In this document: positions 12,115 to 24,405 of the stretch, in pieces
How positions within the stretch are numbered: position 1 is the first letter of the stretch
How the letters are laid out: each line of letters opens with the position of its first letter
Assembly: GCA_037074615.1 (NCBI GenBank)
Contig: CM073558.1
Location: 1,913,501-1,977,500, forward strand
DNA: 64,000 bases
Reading direction: 5' to 3'
From: Leucaena leucocephala
Taxonomy: Eukaryota > Streptophyta > Magnoliopsida > Fabales > Fabaceae
The notes under the pieces: generated by a model
Seen by the model: the letters and a program-made list of their open reading frames with translations, nothing else
The model's database searches: none
What the model was told of the DNA's origin: nothing
Made by a program: the position numbers and the translations under genes

Positions 12115-15100
12115 TTTGAAACGAAAGGAAATCGAAGAAGAAGGAATTAGCAAATATTATGGACTGTGTGTTTCAGAAGGTTTTATTAAAGAGGAAGAAT
12201 GTAGAGGGAGGTTTCTTGAGGGTTTCTTCTTCATGGGAGAAATTAAAGAAAACAAAAAAACTAGCCGGCACTAAAAGCATCGAATCCCTTTCTTGCTTTT
12301 CAGGATATGGTTGGTAGTTTTATATTGGGTAGGTCCCACTCTGGCTTGTATTCAGAAGGAATGCCATGAATTTTTTTACAACAGGTACGAATCTATATGT
12401 ATAAAGAGAATGAGATTTTCTTAAAAAACAATTATTTGATTATGGGAGAAAAAACTTAATCAAAACAGTAAAATATTGTTCACATCACATGTTTAGCCCA
12501 AAACAGGAAACGATTTTTTCTATAATATATAAATTAGTTCGTTCATCAGACTAGATTCATTAAAACCGATGCACATATACATATTTGATGTTCTACTTAC
12601 AATAATAACCTTCATAATTCCCTTGTAATATTTTAAAAAAAGAAAAGCAAAGAAACGGAGAGGGATGGAGAGATGGATCATGAAGGGACATACGTTATCA
12701 TAATTCATAGGAATGGGACGTTTTTTAAAAAGTGGGACCTACTTTTCACGGACTGAGTCAAGTGTGGGTGGCTGGGTTCTGTAAAAAAGCCAAACGTTTT
12801 TCTAAATAATGAAAATGCCAAAATGGTCATGCAAAGAGTTAAAAGTTAAAAAGAGGGAAAGTATCCATATATATATATATATAGACGGCTTTTTCAGAAT
12901 TGCAAGCGACGTCGTTGTTGAATGATTTACCAGCGATCTGAAAGCTGCCCAAAATTTGATCGACTCAACTCCAATCAAAATCCATTGCCCGTGACCAACT
13001 AGATGTATAATATTCAATATCATGATATAAAAGGACATCCCAACTGTATATTTATTCTGATATTTTGTCCAAGGTTAATATAATATTTAATTTTTTATAT
13101 TTACTCTTATTTTAATTTTGCTAGAGCTTTGGTTCCCCAAAAGAAAAAGTGGTATATGTTTTAGTAAAATCTTCTTATGATATGTATGGGACTATCAAGC
13201 ACACTTAGAAGAACGCATGTGGATGCTTCCATGAATCCTGGCAGATCATTGGTTTTGCTGAACAAGTACTTGAATGGAATGTAGTAAACATAATGATATC
13301 AAAGTTCTTGAAGAACAATTATATTGAGGAAGTTTCATGAGGGGATCCTTCAACAACTTTCGGTGATACTCGATTACAATTTGGCACTTTGGTGTGATAT
13401 AATGATGAATTATGCTGTGCTTGGCATCTCTCAGTACCTTATAGGGTATATATATTTGATATTTTCAAGCTAGGTCAACAAGAGGAAAAGGTAGGGTTTG
13501 TGGTTTATATTCACTTAAGTACTTAACCTTTGGTAGTAAATGACAAAAAACAATTTCAAAGGGTGAGCAGCATAATTAGGAAAAGCCTAAAAGGTAAGAT
13601 TCCTATGGCTTTTGGGGGATGATGATCATAGCTAATTAAGTTATATCGCGTCCGTTGAAATCGTTAGGGTCATTAATGCATAATATTCTCTTGGCTCAAT
13701 GTGGGAATGTTGTGTTACTAAAACAAAACAAAATGTCTAATCCGAGGTTAGTGCTAACGAATAACAAATAACGGCATTATAATTATGATGATGAAAGTAA
13801 ATTTTAAAAGTTGGTATTGAAAGCACAACCTCACGGGTTGGCTTTAATTATTGCGTTTTAAAACTCTTATCATTTTTAGCGGTTTTAGTTCCTTAGGGGG
13901 GGATACACAGCCTTTTCTCATTCTTCTCCCTCGTCGTTTCTTTCGTGTTTTTCTATTCCCAAAACTAAATACCATCACCTTTCATTGTTTCAACTTCCAA
14001 GGGGGGAAATATTAGTTTTTTAATCTTCAATCTAATATTGGATACGGTGAGTTTTCCCCCACATTTAGAATATTATGAACAAAGTGTAAGGTGAGTACCT
14101 TTTTCTACAGAGATTATTTGTCATATTATAAGGTATTAGTCTCTTTTACTAAATCTATCATTAATTATCGTAAGGGTAATTTTTTTTGTATAAAAAAAAT
14201 TAAGTGAGATAGGTCAAGGGGACTCTCTAAAGTTAGGATATGTTTATAAGTTTAGAGAGCGTTATATATATATATATATATTTACAAATCATCTATCAAT
14301 AATATTTTTATATTAACAACGCGATGATTTGAACTGATGACATTTGTGGCTTACTCATTTACCAATGGAGTCAACATTTGTTAGCATAAAAAAATTTATA
14401 GGGGTTCAACACCAATCTACTATAAAGATTAAGGCACAACTCTAGAACTCAGAAAGTATTTACAAAAAATTTATAAGATCACTTATTAAAAGAGCCCTTA
14501 TAACAATAGCGGGAATTGAACTCATGTTATTATGAGATGAGTCTATTATTTAATATCCATGACAACTCTTACTTGTTCCTACGCGTGAGTTGAGCCAATA
14601 GATCTAACGCTGATTGTATAAGTGGGCTTTTAGCCCACCCAATCCATGGGGTTGGCCCAAGTTTGGCTAAGGTTGAGTCCATTATGTTTTTGTTTTATGC
14701 AGATTCTCTTCTCTACCTTGATAACAAAATGAACAACAATACTGGTATAAAAAAAAATGAACAACAATACGATATAAATATAAGATGCACAACAAAATCG
14801 ACTGTGAGACAAAATTCAACGTTTTAGCCTGGCTCAATACACAGCCCATTAACGGTTGGGCTTCTGAAAGGGATGGCTCAGTCCATCATAGCCCAATTGT
14901 TGGTGTTAGGATTTATTGAGGTAGTGCCAGTTCAATTATATTTTAATTTTTGTACCCAAAAAAAATTATATTTTAATTTGCACTGTATTTAATAGTGAGT
15001 GAATCTACTGTTTTTTAAAAAAATTGTATCAATTTTTTTTTATATTTTCATTTTCATTCAATGGATATAGTCAACAATTCCAAAAAATTAATGTTAAGCT

Positions 15101-15308
15101 GTCAAGATTGATTGTAAGCCAAAGAGAAAAAAGAGGGAAAAAATAGTGACCACGTATACCCCTTACAGCGTAGCGACCAATGAGCCACAATTATTAATGT
15201 GCCATGTACAGATTTGTGGGGCCACCTTGTAATTGCAAACACAAGTTGAATGCTTTGGTAAATAAATTATTAAAACTCCACACTACTTGGCCCAGCCATA
15301 TAATTATA

Positions 15309-15537
15309 CTCTATTTATCCCGTCTCTAATATAAAAAATAATTAATTGAAATTAATTAAAAAATTAATTAATTAATTAATTATGATCAAATATTAATCCT
15401 CAAAATAAATTTATATTATATATTTATTAATTTATCTAAATTAATCAATTAACTCTTATATTAATTTTAATTAATTGATTTATTTAATTTTTTAATATTT
15501 AAAAAATAACTAATTTTTATATTAAAAAATATAGATA
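15309..15537. mobile_element. Stowaway-like MITE, diverged
   Basis: The left end, CTCTATTTATCCCGTCTCTAA after TA, resembles the Stowaway consensus end, and the right end is a degenerate inverted counterpart. The internal AT-rich core resembles the element at 3836-4066, sharing ATAAATTTATAT and AATTTATCTAAATTA segments. The right boundary is approximate. Confidence 0.4.
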
Positions 15538-15945
15538 ATATAAACCAATATAGAAAACTCAGTTTCGGACCTTCTTGATCCGAACAATATAAGTGGAAAT
15601 AAATGAGCATAATCACCATAAGTCTCATTTGAATATTGTTGAGGCTCATTCACGTGTCTGGTAATTGTTAGGTGCATGAATATTGCATATATATGGTTAT
15701 AATATATAAATAGGATACTTTAAATTCGAGAAAATAATGAATTAAAATATTATATTGCGGCCATTATAATGAAGATTTAAACAAATAACAAAACCCATCA
15801 TGCGAAAGAATGAATTGAAAGGGGAATAAATTATTTTATAAGTGGTGGAGATCAAATAACGGTCGTGATTGACCAAATTTTGGGACTTTTTTAATTTAGG
15901 AGAGTGTATATATTCTGTCCAACACATAAATCATTATATTTTATA

Positions 15946-16199
15946 CCTTTTTTATTTTTAATATAAGAGTCAATCAAAAAATTTAATTTAACTATAAATA
16001 TAATATATTGATTTAATTAATTTCTTAAATTTATAATTTTATTTTTTAAAATATCTATATTGATTGAACATATTAAAAAAAATATTCAAGAGTAATTATG
16101 ATTAAAGATGCCATTTTTAGAAAAATAAAATATATTTATTAAAATTAATTAATATAACTAATTTAGTTATATATTTTTTATATTAAGGATAGGATATAG
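15946..16199. mobile_element. Stowaway-like MITE, diverged
   Basis: Inverted ends CCTTTTTTATTTTTAATATAA (left) and, on the other strand, CTATATCCTATCCTTAATATA (right) lie next to TA dinucleotides. The core is AT-rich. It sits ~400 bp from a related element at 15.3 kb. Family call is inference. Confidence 0.4.
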
Positions 16200-17536
16200 T
16201 AATTAAAACCTTCACCTAATTTCTGTCCAATCGAAGCCATGCATCATGCATGTGGCCGAAATACGTATCTTCACTGACGAAAGCAACCTAAATTTAAGAA
16301 ATGGTTTTTGAATTATGAACTCCAGGCTCCTCGTTTTCCTTGTCTCAAACGTGAAACTTGCCTTGACCTTCTATTTATCTTATGCATGCATGACTTCAGG
16401 CTATAAATGCCTACTCAAATAGTTATCCCCTCAATAAAAATTAATTTTTTTTCTCATAATCCAACCGCCCTTTTTCTTCTATAGCCAGTTATCAAGAAAA
16501 AACCAAAACTAATTGTTGGCTTCAATTTTGACACTTGAATTGAAATGAAACTCACTCAAAGTTAAATGATCGAATATTCTAATAAAATTCTTCCCATGTG
16601 TGTTTCATTTCTTTTTAATTTAATTTTCTCCCCAAAGTAAACTGTCATTAAGAAGGAAATATAATTAATATACCTCGTTCATGTCCTCATTAATCTTTTT
16701 TTTTTAATTAGAAGAGCATGTACTAATAACTCGAAGTTATAAGTAAGATCGAATTTATAATATTAATCTTTCACTTGCGTATAAGCTTGCATGCTTCTTT
16801 CTAGCCAATGGTTTCTCTGTGATTCAAATGGAAACAAGGTTCTGGTCTTGTCACTAGATAGTTCCCTTGTGCGTCATTAATAGACAAAAGTATGTTAGAT
16901 GAAGGAGAGATACAAATTAAGTGACGTAATTAAGTGGCCCTTTGCAACTTGGAGCCGCTAAATTTGGTCATATAATGAAGCTGATGATCATCTTTCCTTC
17001 AATTAAGTCACTCGCAGCATCCCTTATTTGAATTATTAGTTTTCCATTTACATCTGCCACGGCAATTAAGGACGTTTATTCATCCCTCATTCATCATTAT
17101 GTTCTTTGAAAATCACAAAAACATCCTATTCAATTTTTCGATACTTCATTCTTACGAGACAGGCCTCTAACAACGTGAGAGAGCATACTTTACTGGAAAA
17201 GGAATTTTCTCTTTCGTTGTTGTTTTTTTTTTTGTTAAGAGCACGTGTTTCAAACTTAAAGTCAATTCTTTCAATTCAATATAAAGAAAAAATATTCAAG
17301 TTCTATTTAAGTCCTGTTCAATAATGGCTATAATTTTTGTACTCTAATCTCATGAAGGTAATATTAAAAAAAAATTGGAGATACTTACAAATTTTTACTA
17401 TTCTTTTCCTTAGTACTAATGTATTCTTATAAAAACGAGAAAAAGGGTAAAATGGAAAGAAAAATTATCAATAACACATACTTTCTTATATTTTGAACTA
17501 AATATTATTTTTATCGAAACCACACCTAGTATCATA

Positions 17537-17900
17537 GGGTCTGTTTGGATAAGAGTTTAAAAATTGACTTATAAAAAAAATATTTTTGGACAGTTTTTAA
17601 AGAAGAGTTTATAGAAAAAAATGGTTATAAATAAATAAATGTTTAGATAAATATTACTAAAATAACTTTTGTAATTATAAAATTACCATAAAGGGTATGA
17701 TTTTATTAAAAATATGAGAGAGGAGATAGGATAGAGAAAAGAAAAGAGAGATAATATCAGAAAAAGTAAGAGTAAAATAGTAATTAGGTAGTCCATAAAC
17801 TATTTTACTATTACAAAAACTAGTTTCAATAGCTTATCTAAAACCTTAATTTTAAAGCATGATTTGATCCAAAAATTCTTTTAGATAAATATAAATATTT
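17537..17900. mobile_element. Tourist-like MITE remnant (family with GA-rich core)
   Basis: The left end GGGTCTGTTTGGATAAGAG matches the left ends at 20925 and 55573. The order of inner segments also matches: AATTACCATAAAGGGTATGATTT, then a GAGAGAGGAGA-type purine stretch, then GTAAAATAGTAATTAG with AAGCTAT-like sequence. No clear right end or target duplication, so the end coordinate is approximate. Confidence 0.5.
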
Positions 17901-18299
17901 ATTTTAAAAAAAATTTAAACTAAAATTTATGTTAAATTCTCTTTAAAATTTTAGTTTAGGGATTTACCAAGACTTCAATATGACCCAAATTAATATGGAT
18001 CAAGTTAAGTGATGACTCTTTTGAATAGTAATTGTCAGGCTTTGCTACCGCCTATATTACTGCATTTTTAAGTTTAAACTCGAGAATTTTAGTTAAGCTG
18101 GTACAACTCCCTTATCAATTAAACCAGGCGCTTGGTGCTTAAATTAAATATGAATAATGTTACTAGAAAGCATGCATTTATATTGGAGGGAATTGTAAAG
18201 AAGATAAATTAAAATTATTTCAAAGTTTATTATAAAAAAAATTAACAACAAAGTAATCTATACACCCACTATCCTAGTCATAAAACCATGACAAAGGAT

Positions 18300-18390
18300 A
18301 ATCTTATGCTAAGAATAATTAACATAATTTTACTCTACCCTCTCAAAATAGAGTAACTGGAAATCTTATGCTAAGAATAATTAACATAAT
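18300..18390. repeat. 29-bp direct repeat flanking a small hairpin
   Basis: The same 29 bases (AATCTTATGCTAAGAATAAT followed by TAACATAAT) occur at 18300-18328 and 18362-18390 with no mismatch. The 33-bp spacer contains the inverted pair TTACTCTA / TAGAGTAA, so it can form a hairpin. This looks like a recent local duplication. Confidence 0.9.
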
Positions 18391-19128
18391 GGTAATTTGT
18401 TAACATTCTTTAATTGCATAGTAAGCATAATAATGCATCAATGTGTTTGATACGTTACGGGAAGCGCAATTGTTATGAAAGATAAAAACTCATTACGTTT
18501 TAAATTTTAAAATGGTAGTGATATCTTTTACTAAATAATAAAAAAAAGTGTTACATTATAATATCTACTATATATGCTCTTCTAATTATATTTATAAGAT
18601 AGGATCATATAGAAAAATCTTAAACTTTATTAACTATATCTTAAAATTTAATAAATTTTTAATTGTATTCCTATTTAATATATATTATATAAAACAAAAT
18701 TAACACAAGAATTAATGGAATGTAAAACTATATATTCATATAAAAAAATTGATAATGTAATTTATAAATAAAATCAAATAAATTCCTTCTATGAGTTATA
18801 AATATGAAGAAATAATACATTGATCATGTTCATCTAAATTATAGTGCTCCTTCGTGAAGGGCCGAAAATTAAATGTGAAATAGATGTGAAACTGCCAACT
18901 GTAACAAATTAAAGGGTGACGCATTTAATAATTTGTCTTCGTCAATAAGGGATGCGTACGTCAAACGCCATAACGGCTGACGCTTCACTTTCGTCCTCTC
19001 TGCGTTCATTCATGCTTCTCGTCTATTTAATGAACCCTTCATCGCATTAGTTCCCTTGCTGATATATATGACCACAGATCTGCAGTCTTCAAACCCAGAA
19101 AACTAACCAGGTTATTGATCCATGATCT

Positions 19129-19470
19129 ATGGGCAACGCCGGTTGCTTTGGGAAGAGCCGGAGGAGCAGCAAGGCAGCGATGGTGGTGTACCCACTGGAT
19201 GATCCTCATCGGCGTCGTGATGAAGAAGGCGGATGCGGTGTGAGGAGGTTCAAGGTGAGGATGACGAGTGGGCAGCTGAAGGAATTGATGGCTGAGCTGA
19301 AGAAGGAAGATTCAAGCAGAGGTCTTTCTGATTCCGAGTTAGGGCGTTTGGTGTTTAGGGAATGCTTGAAAGGAACGCTTCATGCTCGTCTAGTTCATGA
19401 TTATTCTGATCATCATCACTCAATAACAGCGTTCACAAGTGGCAAGAGTTTGAGCACAATCCAAGAATGA
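19129..19470 (+). CDS. small plant protein with N-myristoylation-type start
   Basis: A 113-residue open reading frame, much less AT-rich than its surroundings and with plant-like codon use. It begins MGNAGCFGKSRRSS: Gly2 is a good myristoylation site, Cys6 a possible palmitoylation site, followed by a basic stretch, which together suggest membrane attachment. The middle has a conserved-looking FKVRMTSGQLKELMAEL (about residues 47-63) and LSDSELGRLVFRECLKG (about 72-88). TATA-like sequences precede it (CTATTTAA near 19023, TATATAT near 19063). I do not recognise a named family with certainty. The MTSGQLKELM segment is reminiscent of the C-terminal part of short PADRE-like plant proteins. Function unknown. 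A GTAAGT just after the stop could start a 3'UTR intron. Confidence 0.75.
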   Translation: MGNAGCFGKSRRSSKAAMVVYPLDDPHRRRDEEGGCGVRRFKVRMTSGQLKELMAELKKEDSSRGLSDSELGRLVFRECLKGTLHARLVHDYSDHHHSITAFTSGKSLSTIQE

Positions 19471-20415
19471 CGATGACGATGATGACGATCATCATCATTC
19501 GTAAGTTTCTGGGTTTTGAACTTGTGGCAATCTTAATATGTGCTTGAATTTGTATCTTTCCAGAGTCATTTTCGAACTAGCTGTATCTAAATATGCCAAA
19601 CGTTGAGGTAAACGTTATGTAAAGTGTTTGATGCTTTGTATCAAGAGAATGAAAGTTAATAGAAGGATTTTAATGACAGTTTTAAGTGTCAATTTATATT
19701 TGAGAATTTTACTATATTTGCAGCTGTTGAATCATTATTTATAATTCTTTTCTGATGAAAAATTTTCCAGGAACCAAGATGTTATATATTAAAATTGAAG
19801 TTCTGAAACCTAACTCTCATTTTCCCCTTTGTATTAATTATGATTTGCCTGCTGTTCTCTCAATTTCTTCCTGCTTAACGCTATGCATATAGATGAATAA
19901 ACATTTAATTAATTCAAATAACAATCTTCAAGTATACTACTCAAACCTTAATATATATTGCAGTTAAAAATAGATCTTGTCGATCAAACTTAATACTTTT
20001 AATTTTTTTATCTTGAAGACATAATCAATAATCAAAGTTAATAATCTTATTTGATATTTAAAAGATTTTAAATTCTAATATGATAATTAATTAATAATTT
20101 TATTAAATGATTATATGATATTGTAAATTTATAACCAAAATAATAACTCATAATAAAAAATAATTAATCAATGATAACCTATTTTTTTGTCACTCCTTGA
20201 GCAACAAACAGGACAAATAACTAGTTACGTACTATACAGATGGTATTATATTCCCTTCCTTTATTAATTTATAATATAATTTACATTACAAATTCGTTAA
20301 GAACTAAAGGTAGTAAATTTTGCTCTATATATTATATTCCTTTAACGTAAAGGATGCCAGAGTAACTTGATCAAATATGTTTTGATAGAGAAGTTTAGCA
20401 GGTTGAATAGGCGCT

Positions 20416-20417
<2 letters not shown>

Positions 20418-20449
<32 letters not shown>
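20418..20449. repeat. (AT)n microsatellite
   Basis: About 16 uninterrupted AT units. Confidence 0.95.
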
Positions 20450-20452
<3 letters not shown>

Positions 20453-20924
20453 TTGAAAATTAAAGACTTATGTTATAAAAATTATTTCATAATATTAAAT
20501 TAATGAACAAAGTTAAAACAAAAAGATATGTTAATTCTTGTTTTAGGGCCAATAAGCTGAATTACAGGTTCAATTTTCTTTATACTTAATAGATCTCACG
20601 TCTCAGGCTTTGACCATGAATTGTGTCTTATAACATGTAAAATTTGCAACAACAAAAAACAAAGGTCTTATTTTTTTAATTAATAGACGAATTGATTCCA
20701 AACAGATGAAAGTATACAAGACAGCACAAACTTAGGCTTTAACGACATAAGAACAAAACACAACAAACCCAAGGCATTTAAAAGGTACAAGACACGGAAA
20801 GGTACACAAATTCAACCACGCGTATATGAAAAATGCTGAGAAAATGTATGTTTTTTTCCTAAGACTAAAACATATATATCTTATTATTGAAAACAATCTT
20901 ATTGAAAAAACTATCAAGTACTAA

Positions 20925-21478
20925 GGGTCTGTTTGGATTAGCTCTTAAATAATAGATTTTAAAGAATAGATTTTGAGAATAGAGATATTTAGATGATTAG
21001 TAGTATAATTATATTTTATATTGATAAATTACCAAAAATTATATGATTTGATTAGGGTATGAGAGAGGAAAGATGGTAGAGAAGAAATATGAGAGAGAGT
21101 AGAGAAGAAATATGAGAGAGAAGAGAGAAGAAATATGAGAGAGAAGAGAGGGTAGAGAATAAATAGGAGAGAGTGTAGAGAAGAGAGAGGAAATATGAGA
21201 TATGGTAAATAAAAGATATGAAAAATGAGAAAAAAGAGAGGAGAGAGAGGAAAGAGGAAAGAGGGTATAAGAAAAATTAAGGGTAAGATAATAATTAGAT
21301 AATCTATAGCTCTTTTACTATTTCAAAAGCTATTTTCAGTAACTTATTCAAAACTATAGTTTTAAACTATTATTTTGACCAAAATTACTTCTGAACAAAA
21401 ATTGCTATTTGTTTTAAATTTTTTTAAATCAAGGTTTTGCCCAAAAGTGATTTTTAAAAGCTGCTCCCAAACACACAC
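20925..21478. mobile_element. Tourist-like (PIF/Harbinger-type) MITE with purine-rich core
   Basis: The left end GGGTCTGTTTGGATTAGCTC is directly preceded by TAA (20922-20924). The right end, on the other strand, reads GTGTGTGTTTGGGAGCAGC and is directly followed by TAA (21479-21481). A TAA target duplication with GGG-TGTTTGG-type inverted ends fits PIF/Harbinger MITEs. The core has a long GA-rich stretch (about 21058-21262, repeated GAGAGAGGAAATATGAGA-like units) and the internal palindrome-forming segments shared with copies at 17.5 and 55.6 kb. No coding capacity. Confidence 0.7.
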
Positions 21479-21879
21479 TAAATGTATATGTATTTTTCAA
21501 TAGAAATTTTAATTTTAATTCACGATATTATAAGAGACCAATAATTCTATTATATTCAACCCATTGGACAAAGGCTTTTTATTTGTGAAGGAGGGACATA
21601 TCTATTTTTCTGTATGACAATAAATATATAATATTTAGTGCACCTTTATTATTACCTATAATTTTAAATATAAAATTTAGTTATAAATTATATTTGATCT
21701 TAAATATAATATTTTAATCTTCTTTATTTCCCAATTTATAATTTGTACCTCAAGATATCCCTATTGATTACACATATTAATGAGAATTTATATCAATAGA
21801 TAGTTTCAATTTATATTATTAAAGAATACACTATTAAAAAAATTAATACTCAATCATTATAAATAATTAATTTAATATT

Positions 21880-22060
21880 TTTTTATTACCCATCTGGTTC
21901 ACTGGAGTTTTGCCTATGTTATATCCAGTTCTGACCTTCGCGCACCTGACTATAGTGGGTGAGACTCCTAATGGAGATTTTTTGCATACATCAAGACTTA
22001 AATTTGATACCTCACTTAAATAATATTGAGCTATTTATTACTCAAATTAAATTTTATTAA
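21880..22060 (-). mobile_element. SINE family 1, copy B
   Basis: Diverged copy of the SINE at 9952-10140, in the same minus orientation with a T-rich left end. It is bounded by a 12-bp duplication TAATTTAATATT at 21868-21879 and 22061-22072. The shared order CATCTGGTTCACTGGAGTTTT ... CGCACCTGACTATAGTGGG ... CTATTTATTACTCAAATTAA is clear despite many C-to-T/G-to-A changes. The duplication is AT-rich, so its exact limits carry some uncertainty. Confidence 0.8.
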
Positions 22061-22206
22061 TAATTTAATATTATATTAAGAATAGGGAGAATATCATTCA
22101 GTTATGAAAATAAAAGCCCAAATTGGTATGTAGGCTAATCAAACTTAGGCTATACAGAAAGGCCCAGACAGAAGAAGGAAAACACCCAAGGAGCATAAGA
22201 GATGAG

Positions 22207-22404
22207 GACTACTAATGGGAGTTGGTTCGAGTAATAAAAAATTCAGTATTATTTAAGTGAGATTTTGAGTTTGAACTTTGATGTATGTAAAAAATTTCTA
22301 TTGGAAGACTCATCCACCATAGTCAGGTGTGTGACGTGAGTCAGATCCGGATGTAGTTAAGATAAAATTCTAATAAATTAGGTAGATAATAATAAAAAAA
22401 ACAG
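22207..22404 (+). mobile_element. SINE family 1, copy C
   Basis: Third copy, plus orientation. The head is GGAGTTGGTTCGAGTAATAA (A-box region), followed by a B-box-like GAGTTTGAACTTTG. The body contains GTCAGGTGTGTGACG and GATCCGGATGTAG, and the tail is AATAATAAAAAAA. It is bounded by a 9-bp duplication AGAGATGAG at 22198-22206 and 22405-22413. It lies head-to-head with copy B, ~146 bp away. Confidence 0.85.
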
Positions 22405-24267
22405 AGAGATGAGACCCAGTAAACACACTCGTTAAAATTACAAGAGACTCAAGTATACGGCTTTCCTTTCCAAGAGACTAAAGTCGAGACAATTTTTTTT
22501 AAATGTATATTTACTTTATAAACCGTAAGATTACAACCCAAACAAGCAACTCATAAATACGCAATACTAACTCTTAAAATTGATTTAACAATATAAAAGT
22601 GTTAGCCGTGTAATTAATATTAGCCTACAAAGTTGTTACAATGCTGCCATATGAATAGCCATGTTATTTAATTAAAGAACAACGTAGTTTTGAAAGTTGA
22701 TAAACCTGACTCCGGAACCTTGGATTAAATAAATAAATAAATAAAAAGTAAAAGGAAAAAAAGGACCGTTAGATTGAGAGTTTAATTAATTAATTAATTA
22801 ATTAATGAGGGGGGTGGGTAATAATAAGAATGAATGAATGAATGAAACTGGCGAAACGCATGTGATCCTCGTCTCAACTCTGACACCCCCTGACCCTTTT
22901 GTTGCGCCCAAGGGGGCTCCATTGGCAAACATATGATAAGTGTGGTGGATGAGAGGAGGGGGGTGCTAGTGTTACCCCAGTCAACTTCTATGTCCTCCCT
23001 CCCACCATTCATGCAGCTCTCACCTCCTCATGTGGGCCCCTTTTCCTCCATCGAACTTCAATTAATATATCACAAAAAATTACATTTTCCATAATTAATA
23101 CTAAATAACTTATCATCCAGCTCATTCCCAATTTCATGGGCCCACTTCATCCAAACTGCAAAACAACCCCGTTGTCAATTCCTACACTCCCGTTGACTTT
23201 TACTCAACATCCAAAACTTCCTTATAGCCTTGTCCCCTATATCTTCCTAAATCATCATCTCCTTGTTATTACTACTATATCTCTCTGGCCAAAAAAATTG
23301 TCATGCTACATTTTAAAAAAAGAATGGGATAAATCCTTATTATTATTATTTAATAAATAACAGTAAAGTGTATAATTAGGGATAATAAATGGATTAAGAA
23401 ACGAATTATATATATATGGAATGTTAAGATAAGTGTCATGGAATACATGGAATGTTATCCTACGATGACCCCGGCCGCTATCTTGCCATTATTTTATATA
23501 ATTGAAACACATGCCTTAACTTTCTTAACTTTTTTTCTCTCTTGCATGGATGATAAAATTTATGGCTTGGTTAACTTTTTTTTTTTTAAACAATCATTTT
23601 GTGTTTTCTATAGCAATTTCTGTCTGAACAAATATTAATTTATTTATAAAAATATTTTGTTATCAGAAATAATTTTTTTTACGATAATTTTATGTTTTAA
23701 GAATATTAGTTTATAAAGACCAAAAGATACCATATGATATTTTTTTTTTACAAAAAGAACTACTTTATGCAACACAAGTGTTAATACGTGTATCTATTTG
23801 TGTTAGCTTTGATTTTTTCCCCTTCATCAGAATTTACCACCTTCTTCTTCATAGACGGTTGAGAGGAATCAAAGGTACACAAAACCATTAAAAAACATCA
23901 TTAAAAAATTAACTAGACTAAGAAACTAGTGCATTTCATTAGCCTTCCCATGCATAGATACATGCCACTCACATTCCATGATCAGTCTTTCTTAAGAAAT
24001 TACAACATTAATTAATTACTTTTGATTTTTGAAGTATAATAATAATAGTACAAACAAAATTATGTTATTTTTCAGGCGGGGAATAAAAACAAGAAAGAGC
24101 AGTGAATTCTTCAATAACCACCGAAGAAGAGAGAACGAAAAGCCAATCGATTTTCGGGACAATAGTATAAAGAAGGATTATTCACAACAAAGAGGTGATA
24201 ATTAAAAGGGGTCCTTCTTTAATATTTGTAACCTTAAACTAAAAGAATGTAACAAAAGAAAAAAGAA

Positions 24268-24405
24268 AGAAAAATGACATATGGGTCCCATGGAAACAAA
24301 TGAATGACAAAAAAATCCCACCAAATGCTATAATTCATTTCAAGTCCCATGGGACCTCACATGAATTTTTTGTAGTTGTAAAAAGACTTAAATGCCCTGT
24401 TGAGA
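24268..24405 (+). repeat. MULE left terminal inverted repeat
   Basis: 138 bp matching, in reverse complement, 32882-33019 with roughly one difference in eight bases. Landmarks: AATGACATATGGGTCCCATG near the outer end, AATCCCACCAAATGCTATAA in the middle, GACTTAAATGCCCTGTTGAGA at the inner end. Similarity stops abruptly after 24405. Confidence 0.93.

Larger units (their letters stand above)
12115..19128. other. gene-poor intergenic region between two MGN-type genes
   Basis: I see no recognisable gene. Contents: a short TA run at 14264-14283, Stowaway-like MITEs at 15.3 and 15.9 kb, a diverged Tourist-like MITE at 17.5 kb, a 29-bp direct repeat at 18.3 kb, and two possible tRNA-like SINE heads on the minus strand near 14320-14400 and 18030-18130. 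Those heads have A-box-like and B-box-like segments, but no target duplication that I could find. Around 13.2-13.6 kb there is slightly less AT-rich sequence that translates to nothing I recognise in any frame. Confidence 0.6.
19471..24267. other. intergenic region rich in small transposons
   Basis: Beyond the elements listed separately (TA repeat, Tourist-like MITE, two SINEs), I see no gene. 22780-23040 is locally less AT-rich and includes a TTAA run and (TGAA)n, but its minus-strand ORF is unsupported. A TTAA/TAAA-rich segment at 21.6-21.85 kb may be another decayed MITE. Confidence 0.6.

Noticed and set aside
14320..14400. tRNA-like boxes on the minus strand
   Set aside because: A- and B-box-like segments are present, but I see no cloverleaf with a matching acceptor stem and no target duplication. 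Not called as a tRNA or as a firm SINE.
18023..18135. Second tRNA-like head (CTCGAGTTTAAACTT) on the minus strand
   Set aside because: Probably SINE-derived, but without a defined tail or duplication I left it as a note.
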